DNA from: Fulvivirga imtechensis AK7
Lineage (GTDB): Bacteria; Bacteroidota; Bacteroidia; Cytophagales; Cyclobacteriaceae
NCBI RefSeq assembly: GCF_000331535.1
Contig: NZ_AMZN01000027.1
Location: 1 to 64,000, forward strand
Reading direction: 5' to 3'
DNA: 64,000 nt
The notes beneath the pieces were generated by a model. It searched no databases and was not told where the DNA came from. It worked only from the letters and a program-made list of their open reading frames with translations. Position 1 is the first letter of the stretch. Each line of letters begins with the position of its first letter. The position numbers were made by a program, and so were the translations under genes. Positions 26,388 to 33,955 of this stretch are shown here, piece by piece.

Positions 26388-27995
26388 ATGGCTATGCTTC
26401 ACTTATTTACCAACAGAAAAAAAGTCATTCAAAGTAGACTGGAAATTGGCCAGCCAAATGATAAATATGAAAAAGAAGCCGATGCTGTTGCTGATAGTGT
26501 AATAAAGATGGCGCCCGTAAACAGCCTGCAGATGAAACCCGTCCGCCAGATACCAGACCTTCAGATGAAGTGCAAAGAATGTGAAGAGGAGGAGAAGTTG
26601 CAGATGCATGCCGATGGGAACAAAATTCAAATGAAGCCTGAAAGTGGTCAAGCAGGAACATCGGAAGGTTTTACAAGCAAGCTGAACCGCTCTATGGGAG
26701 CCGGACAGCCATTACCTAAGCCCGTGAATAGCGAAATGAGCCACCGCATGGGAAGCGATTTTAGCCATGTCAGGGTGCATACCGATGACAATGCCATACA
26801 AATGAGCCGGGAAATAGGTGCGCAAGCCTTTACCTACGGTAGTGATATTTATTTTAACAAAGGAAAATATGCCCCAGATAATAGCCAGGGAAAGTGGCTG
26901 CTGGCACATGAATTAACCCATGTGGAGCAACAGAAAGGGTTAAGTACTGTTAATAGAAAAATACAGAAAGCTTCCATTGCCCAGTTCCGCAGCGACCTGG
27001 AAAGCATTAGCGCTGATCATAAGACGGTGATTGAAGAATTGTTTAAGCATCCCAAATTCACACCAATGGTCAAGTTCCTCAAGGGCTGCCCGGCCGGCAC
27101 AATAGATTTTCAGGTGAAGCGTATCCAGCAATTAGTAAATGGTGTTCTTGTCGACCTCTTTGGTGGCTATAGTCGTCCGGCAGCATCTTCTACAGGGAGA
27201 ATGACGGTAAACCCAAAGAGACCCGAACATAAATCCAATCCGTTGGAAGTCGTTGATACCGTTGTCCATGAATTCATTCATGCTATTATTGACCTGAAGG
27301 CTGCGTGCTCATCATCATCCAATCCATTTCCTTTAGCAGCGAATGTACAAGATGCATTTAGTGACCCTGAACTTGGACCATTGGTTGCTGCTGAAGTTGC
27401 TTCCGGAGGACGCGATCCTTTCAAGCGAGAAAGAGTAGCTCACCACCATGCGGCAGGCGTAGCAACTGCTTCAGGTGGCAATATTATAGAGTATATGGAG
27501 AATAACTACGGTCCCAGCGCAAGCAGACCGGAAACACACTACGTTGACCTTAACCGCCAAGGACTGGAGTTTGTCACCTCAATTATTGGTGACATCAAAA
27601 CCAAACACCCTAAAATCGGAAAAGAAACCGTGTCTTTTGATAATGTCGAACTAATGCAGGCTGCCGGCTTTTTACCTATTAGATCATGGTTAAATAATGC
27701 TCAATTTAGTTGGTCAATGGGCAAGTTTAAAGATGGCGTAGCAGATAAAAGGAAGATCGATAAATCCACTTTTACCGAAAGGGAATATAAAACAAGTGCC
27801 ATCCAGGTAGTGGAGTTCGCTGATAAAAAGGTATTTAATTCAAACACTGCAGGTGGCTTTGGAAATATTGGCGGTGTATGGATATGTTATAAGAAATCCA
27901 GGTATACCGGCAAAACGCTTAAAACTGCAGTAACCGGAACAAAAGGTGCTCCACCTGGAGGCAGCACCGACTATAAAATTGTACACCATTTATAA
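26388..27995 (+). CDS. DUF4157 cargo protein with C-terminal HEFIH metallopeptidase-like domain
   Basis: This 535-aa protein repeats the module of its neighbour: LEIGQPNDKYEKEADAVADS, MKCKECEEEEKLQMH (residues about 62-76) and DUF4157 with HELTHVEQQ at about 174. The C-terminal 340 residues differ and contain VVHEFIHAI (HEFIH at 294-298), followed by a HHHAAG stretch and FVTSIIGDIKTKHP, compatible with a zinc metallopeptidase toxin. The third metal ligand is not certain. An ATG two codons downstream (26394) would match the start of the first paralog. A companion small gene begins 7 bases after the stop. Confidence 0.82.
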   Translation: MAMLHLFTNRKKVIQSRLEIGQPNDKYEKEADAVADSVIKMAPVNSLQMKPVRQIPDLQMKCKECEEEEKLQMHADGNKIQMKPESGQAGTSEGFTSKLNRSMGAGQPLPKPVNSEMSHRMGSDFSHVRVHTDDNAIQMSREIGAQAFTYGSDIYFNKGKYAPDNSQGKWLLAHELTHVEQQKGLSTVNRKIQKASIAQFRSDLESISADHKTVIEELFKHPKFTPMVKFLKGCPAGTIDFQVKRIQQLVNGVLVDLFGGYSRPAASSTGRMTVNPKRPEHKSNPLEVVDTVVHEFIHAIIDLKAACSSSSNPFPLAANVQDAFSDPELGPLVAAEVASGGRDPFKRERVAHHHAAGVATASGGNIIEYMENNYGPSASRPETHYVDLNRQGLEFVTSIIGDIKTKHPKIGKETVSFDNVELMQAAGFLPIRSWLNNAQFSWSMGKFKDGVADKRKIDKSTFTEREYKTSAIQVVEFADKKVFNSNTAGGFGNIGGVWICYKKSRYTGKTLKTAVTGTKGAPPGGSTDYKIVHHL

Positions 27996-28002
27996 CCATG
28001 CC

Positions 28003-28335
28003 GTGAATAACAGAGACAAGTTGAAGGAATTAATAAAGCGGTTTTCGTATCAGGACGGAAAACAGGCTGATTTGCTGGAAGATATCGACAGGATAGTATC
28101 GATAACCCTAGAGCAGGAAATAAAGATAGGAGATTCTTTAAGAAGAGTGGAGGAATTGCTGGGACCCCCCTTTACTATTATAGGCGAAGAGGAAGATGAA
28201 CAAATGTACTGGCTATACCCTGCAAGCCCATTGGAGAACAAACCTGATCAGTTTCCGGAAGAATGGTTTTATGTTTTGTCATTTTATAATAAGCAGTTAA
28301 GAAAAGTGGAAAAGCGAACATACAGGCTTCACTGA
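28003..28335 (+). CDS. Small acidic companion protein with BamE/SmpA-like motif
   Basis: An open frame encodes about 110 residues from GTG 28003; an ATG at 27946 would also serve but would overlap the upstream effector by 50 bases. The sequence is acidic, lacks a signal peptide and contains GDSLRRVEELLGPPF followed by EQMYWLYP, a pattern typical of the short BamE/SmpA-type fold. It is wedged between two effector genes. It could be a chaperone or an immunity protein for the upstream metallopeptidase-like effector, but the sequence does not prove either. Confidence 0.6.
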   Translation: MNNRDKLKELIKRFSYQDGKQADLLEDIDRIVSITLEQEIKIGDSLRRVEELLGPPFTIIGEEEDEQMYWLYPASPLENKPDQFPEEWFYVLSFYNKQLRKVEKRTYRLH

Positions 28336-28343
28336 TTTAAATT

Positions 28344-30164
28344 ATGCAGGCATTCAAAAGTTTTAAATCGGCACATACCCAGCATCAAAACTCCAGGTTT
28401 TCTGTTCAACCGAAACTGGAAATTGGTCACGCCAATGATAAATATGAGCGCCAGGCGGATGCAGTGGCCGATCGTGTTATGCGTATGCCTTCCTCCGAAA
28501 ACCTGATGATCAGGCCTGATACTCAAAAACCTGGCATACAGATGAAATGCGCTAAATGTGAAGAGGAGGAAAGGTTGCAGATGAAGCCTGCAGATCAGAC
28601 TGGAAGCGTTTTGCAAATGAAACCTGATCAAATAGCGGCACCTTTGGCCCTGGGTAACAGGTTAAGGAACTCAAAGGGCACCGGACAGGCCTTACCTGAC
28701 AGAGTGAATGCTGAAATGAGTACTAAAATGAGCGCTGATTTCAGTGGCGTAAAGATTCATACCGATAGCCAGGCAGTGCAGATGAGCAGGGAAATCGATG
28801 CACAGGCATTTACCTATGGTAGCGACATTTACTTTAATAAGAGTAAATATAATCCGGCAAGTGCGGAAGGGAAACATCTGTTAGCACATGAACTAACGCA
28901 TGTAGTACAGCAAAATGCAGCGGCTGCCTCGATACAAAAAAAGCCATTGTCTGAGGAGGAAAAAAGTAAAGATCTCCAGTCCCCCAGGTTTAAGAACAAT
29001 GAGCGCCTTCAACAAGCATATGACAACAACCCTATACTCCGTTATGGTGAGAAAAATGAAGCAGTAAAACTATTGCAGCAGGCTCTTATCGATGACTTAT
29101 GTCCCTTGGAAGTAGCATTAAGCCCAAACAGTCAGGAAAATTGTGCAAAGCTAATTATGCCAAATTCAACTAATCAAGGGAAAGATGCACCGGATGGAAT
29201 TTTTGGTGATGAAACTTATATCACCGTTCAGAAATTTCAGATGAAATATGGCTTGCTGGATAAGAATGGTAAGGCAGATGGCAAACCAGGCAGAATTACC
29301 ATTGGCAAACTCGATGATATCTTCAAAGCACCACCACCCAAACCTAAGCCCAAACCTAAGCCGAAACCAAAGCCAAAACCAAAACCGAAGCCAAAGCCAA
29401 AACCAAAACCGAAGCCAAAATCGCCTCCTGAAAAGCCCAAAGATAATAATGAGATAGAGAAGGGTAAAAGCATGGGAAAATGTAATATATCAGCAGTTAC
29501 CGGTGAGTGCGCTGCTGCGGCATCTCTTTGTAAGGGTGTGAGCGCTGAGTGTAAGAAGGATTTTCCCACGAAAAAGGATATGGATGCTTTAGAAAAGAAG
29601 TATCGCGACCATGTAAAGGACCAGCGAACTTCCTATCCCAATGCCGCAGCTAACCTGGAGCATTTTCTTGATGCCAGTGGTACAAAAAAAGTTATGCCTT
29701 CTGACTTGTTTGATAAGGACAGCAGTGTGCAATTATTACTTTCCATTCATCGTATGAAATTTGAGGAGGGAGCTGAAAAGAGGATTAAAGCCATGGACAG
29801 TAAGCCTACGTCATCAGTGGTATTTAATATGCAATTCTCTTCATCAGGAAATGCTTTTAGCTTCCCGTATACAGATTTAGGTTTAGCCGTAGGGGGCTAT
29901 TTGTTGTGCTCTTCAGTGGAAATGAGAGTTACACCAGACTGGTCATTTGGGGTGGATCGTTATTCATTTGAATTTCTGAAATGGGATATTCAGGCTTTTG
30001 ACTGTTACAACTGGGATCCTGGAAAGTCAGTGCCTTTTGTTGGTAATGATGAAGAATTATGCTGTCTCCAAAACGATGGGCGAGGTAAACACTACCTTAT
30101 CCAGACTGCTCAATGGGCAAATACCCACCCAAGTAAAAACCCGGGGAAAATTTTTGTTTTTTAA
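28344..30164 (+). CDS. DUF4157 cargo protein with peptidoglycan-binding-like module and Lys-Pro linker
   Basis: The 606-aa protein has LEIGHANDKYERQADAVADR, MKCAKCEEEERLQMKP and DUF4157 (HELTHVVQQ near residue 185), then a PG_binding_1-like repeat at about 225-330 (LRYGEKNEAVKLLQQALI and DGIFGDETYITVQKFQMKYG). A linker of about 14 Lys-Pro pairs (residues about 331-360) leads to a C-terminal domain with six or more cysteines that I do not recognise (LEKKYRDHVKDQRTSYPNAAANLEHFL, DCYNWDPGK). A cell-wall-directed effector is a possibility, but no known catalytic motif could be identified. The stop is 13 bases before the next effector start. Confidence 0.82.
   Translation: MQAFKSFKSAHTQHQNSRFSVQPKLEIGHANDKYERQADAVADRVMRMPSSENLMIRPDTQKPGIQMKCAKCEEEERLQMKPADQTGSVLQMKPDQIAAPLALGNRLRNSKGTGQALPDRVNAEMSTKMSADFSGVKIHTDSQAVQMSREIDAQAFTYGSDIYFNKSKYNPASAEGKHLLAHELTHVVQQNAAAASIQKKPLSEEEKSKDLQSPRFKNNERLQQAYDNNPILRYGEKNEAVKLLQQALIDDLCPLEVALSPNSQENCAKLIMPNSTNQGKDAPDGIFGDETYITVQKFQMKYGLLDKNGKADGKPGRITIGKLDDIFKAPPPKPKPKPKPKPKPKPKPKPKPKPKPKPKSPPEKPKDNNEIEKGKSMGKCNISAVTGECAAAASLCKGVSAECKKDFPTKKDMDALEKKYRDHVKDQRTSYPNAAANLEHFLDASGTKKVMPSDLFDKDSSVQLLLSIHRMKFEEGAEKRIKAMDSKPTSSVVFNMQFSSSGNAFSFPYTDLGLAVGGYLLCSSVEMRVTPDWSFGVDRYSFEFLKWDIQAFDCYNWDPGKSVPFVGNDEELCCLQNDGRGKHYLIQTAQWANTHPSKNPGKIFVF
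29336..29421 (+). repeat. In-frame tandem repeat encoding the Lys-Pro linker
   Basis: A run of six-base units of the type AAACCT/AAGCCN/AAACCA codes for about 14 consecutive Lys-Pro pairs. Synonymous changes (CCT, CCC, CCG, CCA; AAA, AAG) show that the protein repeat, not the exact DNA, is being kept. A stiff, positively charged linker separates the binding module from the C-terminal domain. Slippage could change its length between strains. Confidence 0.85.
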
Positions 30165-30177
30165 TAGCCAGCATTCA

Positions 30178-33100
30178 ATGGCAGGATACACACAAGAGGT
30201 AAAAAACTGCGACAGCAAAGCAAATAACCGGTTAAACCAACCGGAAGATACCATTGTGGCCAATGTTCCGGCACCTCCAAAAACCCAACCTGCCCAACCC
30301 ACCTTTGAACCTATTCATGGTAATGAGAAAGTTTTGCCAAAAATGACAGCCAGGGAACCGGAAGCAAACCTGCAAATGAAGTGTGAAGAATGTGAAGAAG
30401 AGGAGCGCATCCAGATGCAGACAGGGCCCCAGGTAATGAAAATGGCCGGTAATGCTGATGACGAGGAAGGCAACGCTGTTCAGCCCAAACTAAAAATAGG
30501 AGCTGCTGATGACGAATATGAGAGGGAAGCCGATGCTGTAGCCGATCAGGTGATGAGAATGCCCGATCCCAAAGCAGATAATAACGCAATAATACAGCGT
30601 AAGCCGGCTCTGATCCAGGCCAAATGCAAAGTATGCGATGAGGAAGAGGCAGTTCAAATGAAAGCGAACGGTAATGCAGGCAATAATGCTCCTCATGATA
30701 TAGCACAAAAATTACAAAATTCCAATGGTGGACGAGCGCTTTCACCCGCTTTACAGCATGATTTTGGAAGTAAAATTGGAGCCGATTTTAGCCGCGTTAA
30801 AGTCCATACCCACTCACCAGCAGTACAAATGAACAGGCAGTTGGGTGCCAGGGCATTTACCTATGGAAGCAATATATATTTTAATCAAGGGGAGTATGAT
30901 CCCTGGAGCCTAAAAGGTAAGCACTTGCTGGCACATGAACTGACGCATGTGATACAACAAACGGGCAACATTCAAAAAGAGGATGGGGATGAGGCTGAAT
31001 CTGCGACAGATACGGAAAGAAGACCAATACGAATCGATATCACTGCAGAGCCGATTGCATTTTTTGAGCAATCAGGGTCGGAATATATCATCAAGACTCC
31101 ACGATGGTATAGAGACAGGCTGGAATTTAACGGGGATACCCCTGTATTACAGCCGGAAGATTTTGTGAGCGGACTGGAGCACAGGACCACTTTTGGCACC
31201 AGGTGGGATGCCGAAGAAGGGGTTGAAGTTTTTACCTCGTGGCGAAGAAGGACAATGCCCCTCTTGCCTGAAGCCAGAGAGCAATTGCTGGCAGGCAGCC
31301 CCATTCCACTTGAAGATTATGACGATCATTATTGGGCGGTGTACCTAAATTCCGTGGATTTGGTGAGGTGGTATGGTTTGGAAAGGTGGAATGCGAGGCA
31401 TGAAGGTACGGCAGGTGGGGAAGGAGAAGGATTAGCTTCCCAAGCCGAGATAATCAATGCACGTCTTGAAGGAGATTATACGGTATTGAGGTCTAATAGC
31501 GATTTATCAATTGTATTGTTGTTTATGTTGGAACACTTCACAGCTTTGACACTTACAGATGAGATAGTAGAAATGGCAAGCGATGGGTTGGCGCAGGAGG
31601 AATTGGATCAGATACTGGCGGGAAATGACCGCAGGCCCACTGTCACCAGTATATTCACTCAGGCATGGAACGAATATAGGGAGGCTGGAGGAAGCGATGT
31701 CGCGCCTTTTAGCCTGTTGTCAGAACGGATCGTTGAACAGTACATATACAGGAACCCTAATGCCATGGCGAACTTCCTCAAAATTGGTAGAGGACGAGGA
31801 CGAGAAAGCAGCATCCTTGGTATTATTCAACGCAATACAGGTCGCTTGCTTTATGATAGCCTGGGTCTGCCAATTATTTCCGTAAATGGTGCTACCTATC
31901 GTGATGCCGGTTATATGGGATTCGATATGTCGCAGCTTATACCCGATGAGCTGGAAACCGATGCAGTCAGGTCCGGGGATTATGGTTCTATGCTGGTGAC
32001 TAATATGTTTAGCCAGACCTTTGGCGTGCATGATATACCTGCTATTGCTCAGGGCGTAGACGCTGCAATTGAAAACATCGAAATTGTTGCAGCCCGTGTA
32101 GAAGAGGGCTTGTCGGCAGAGGTTAAACGCGTGGTGGGTCAGGTATTGGTTATTCTGGCCGCTTTTATGCTGGGCAAGGCCACAGCCAAATTATTGCAAC
32201 GCATAAATATTGCACCATTGCAGGCATTTGGCTATGCGTTGGAACTTGGCATAATGGGTGCGGAATATTACTTTGGGTTTACATTTATTTCCGATACCTG
32301 GCGCACCATGACCAGAGCGGCATATCATATGAGCCGGGTCATTAACCAGGAAAATGGAGAGCTAACCCACCTTTCTCAATTACATATAGAGTTGGCAGCG
32401 CGACCTATTCAACATCTGATAGCCAACATGGCCGGACTAATGGGTGCGGCTGCATTTGGTGCATCTGTCAGGGGTGCCCGTGCCGGTACCAGAATGATCT
32501 GGGAGAGCTCGGAAGTTCCAATACGTGAGGCCATAGCAGAGACTGCCAGGGAATCAGCCGGAGAACGAGGAACCACAGAAGTTGAAGCCCCACGTCAGCC
32601 TGCTCCGGAAAGTCGAGCACCAGAGCCTACATCACCACCTGAATTACGGGTTATTGAAGGTGGTCGTTCATCAGAAGGAGGAACTGCTCCCCGTTCAACC
32701 GGAGGTGGCACAGGCATCGGTAGAGGCCGCCCTTCTTCGCCAGGTTCAGGGACAACCGGCCCCTCAGCCCCATCTGCTCCTGCCGTAAGAGGAACCACTC
32801 CTTCACCGGGAAGATCTGCTGATGTACCGGTCGCCAGAGGACGAGGCGGAGGCTATGAGTCCGGAGCAGCCACTGCAAGAGTACTGGAGCCCGCCGAAAC
32901 AGCACCTGTACCTGAAGCGCGCCCCATTCCTGAGCCTTCCCCGGCAGAAGTACCGGAATTGCCCGATAATGTTGTACGCGGACCGTGGCCTGAGCGTCCT
33001 GCTCCTGCAGAACCGCCCCCGGCAGAAGCACCACGTCCCACAGAAGCTCCACCACGTCCTGTGGAAGTACCGGCACCTGAAGCTCCGGAGGTGAGTTCTC

Positions 33101-33699
33101 CTGAAACGGGCAGAAGCGAAGCTCCTTCGGCACGCAGAGGTGAAAGTGCGCAAAGGGGCTCGCAGGCTGATCCCTCATCAGTGCCTGTACCCGTAGCAGT
33201 ACCTGAACCGGCCAGAGAGGAGGAAGAAGAACCAAGAAGAAGGTGCTACGATACCAGCCAGAAGCTCGGTTTCAACAACGGAAGTTTCTATGTACTGCCT
33301 ATCGGACCTACACCTGAAGATTTGAGGGTTCTGGCATGTATGGAGAGAACGGCAGTCGGAACCACCTACCGTGCGTTCAACACCAGAAATATCGCAGTAG
33401 CACGATTTATAGTCAACGGTCAGCCCCGGTATGTGGCTGCGCCCAACGTATCGCACAACGATTCGCATGGCACCCATTCGGAGGACTTTATATTTATCGA
33501 AGCCAATAACAGATTTGGGCAAGGCAACTATATCATTGATGCGCTGTTTAGTGAAAGAACACCCTGTACAACTTGTTCCGGATTCCTGAGGATAGCCCCA
33601 AAAACACCGGGTTTTATGGTACATTATATAGTGTCAAGAAGAATTACCGGGTCTGCCAAAGTACGTGTGCTCAGAGAGAATTATAATGGTGGCGTTTAA
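30178..33699 (+). CDS. DUF4157 cargo protein with C-terminal nucleic-acid deaminase-like toxin domain
   Basis: The 1173-aa protein starts at ATG 30178 (MAGYTQEVKNCDSK), a start supported by the matching N-terminus of the paralog at 33956; longer frames run into the upstream gene. It has two Cys-Glu motifs (MKCEECEEEERIQM, AKCKVCDEEEAVQM), DUF4157 with HELTHVIQQ at about 253, a middle part with hydrophobic glycine-zipper-like helices (about 650-790), a long Pro/Glu/Arg-rich linker (about 800-1015) and a C-terminal domain with GTHSEDF (H1100, E1102) and TPCTTC (C1130, C1133). The HxE plus PCxxC pair, 28 residues apart, is the zinc and catalytic signature of cytidine-deaminase-fold toxins. No immunity gene follows. 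Confidence 0.83.
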   Translation: MAGYTQEVKNCDSKANNRLNQPEDTIVANVPAPPKTQPAQPTFEPIHGNEKVLPKMTAREPEANLQMKCEECEEEERIQMQTGPQVMKMAGNADDEEGNAVQPKLKIGAADDEYEREADAVADQVMRMPDPKADNNAIIQRKPALIQAKCKVCDEEEAVQMKANGNAGNNAPHDIAQKLQNSNGGRALSPALQHDFGSKIGADFSRVKVHTHSPAVQMNRQLGARAFTYGSNIYFNQGEYDPWSLKGKHLLAHELTHVIQQTGNIQKEDGDEAESATDTERRPIRIDITAEPIAFFEQSGSEYIIKTPRWYRDRLEFNGDTPVLQPEDFVSGLEHRTTFGTRWDAEEGVEVFTSWRRRTMPLLPEAREQLLAGSPIPLEDYDDHYWAVYLNSVDLVRWYGLERWNARHEGTAGGEGEGLASQAEIINARLEGDYTVLRSNSDLSIVLLFMLEHFTALTLTDEIVEMASDGLAQEELDQILAGNDRRPTVTSIFTQAWNEYREAGGSDVAPFSLLSERIVEQYIYRNPNAMANFLKIGRGRGRESSILGIIQRNTGRLLYDSLGLPIISVNGATYRDAGYMGFDMSQLIPDELETDAVRSGDYGSMLVTNMFSQTFGVHDIPAIAQGVDAAIENIEIVAARVEEGLSAEVKRVVGQVLVILAAFMLGKATAKLLQRINIAPLQAFGYALELGIMGAEYYFGFTFISDTWRTMTRAAYHMSRVINQENGELTHLSQLHIELAARPIQHLIANMAGLMGAAAFGASVRGARAGTRMIWESSEVPIREAIAETARESAGERGTTEVEAPRQPAPESRAPEPTSPPELRVIEGGRSSEGGTAPRSTGGGTGIGRGRPSSPGSGTTGPSAPSAPAVRGTTPSPGRSADVPVARGRGGGYESGAATARVLEPAETAPVPEARPIPEPSPAEVPELPDNVVRGPWPERPAPAEPPPAEAPRPTEAPPRPVEVPAPEAPEVSSPETGRSEAPSARRGESAQRGSQADPSSVPVPVAVPEPAREEEEEPRRRCYDTSQKLGFNNGSFYVLPIGPTPEDLRVLACMERTAVGTTYRAFNTRNIAVARFIVNGQPRYVAAPNVSHNDSHGTHSEDFIFIEANNRFGQGNYIIDALFSERTPCTTCSGFLRIAPKTPGFMVHYIVSRRITGSAKVRVLRENYNGGV

Positions 33700-33870
33700 C
33701 AGCAGATAATATTTACCATAAAAGTTGAATTATGTATTGTTCAAATCAATCTTTGACTATGGAATTGTGAAACGATATCTTGATCCGTATTTTGGTCTTC
33801 AAACAACCCCCGGATGATCTACTGCAGGCACAAAGCGTACAAACCGGGTTAGGGACGCCCGGTCGTTTCT

Positions 33871-33894
33871 AAAATGACCATAAATAGGGATTGA
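33871..33894 (+). promoter_or_regulatory. Second copy of the 24-base motif found upstream of the eCIS operon
   Basis: AAAATGACCATAAAT followed by AGGGATTGA matches the copy at 287-310 in 23 of 24 positions and lies about 62 bases before the effector gene at 33956. An inverted repeat ACCGGG/CCCGGT (33843-33863) lies just upstream. The preceding 170 bases after the deaminase-effector gene hold no gene. It probably marks a separate transcription start for the last effector pair. Confidence 0.45.
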
Positions 33895-33955
33895 TCTCCC
33901 CCCTTTAGTTCGCTACCTTAAGCATAAAGCTCCCAAAAGTGATCATTTTCTTATA

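Noticed and set aside
29336-29421. CRISPR-like or satellite repeat
   Set aside because: The units are six bases, in frame, and vary only at synonymous positions, so it is a Lys-Pro coding repeat.
29998-30177. Longer N-terminus for the deaminase-like effector
   Set aside because: It overlaps the preceding gene by more than 160 bases in another frame, and the N-terminus of the paralog at 33956 aligns from ATG 30178.
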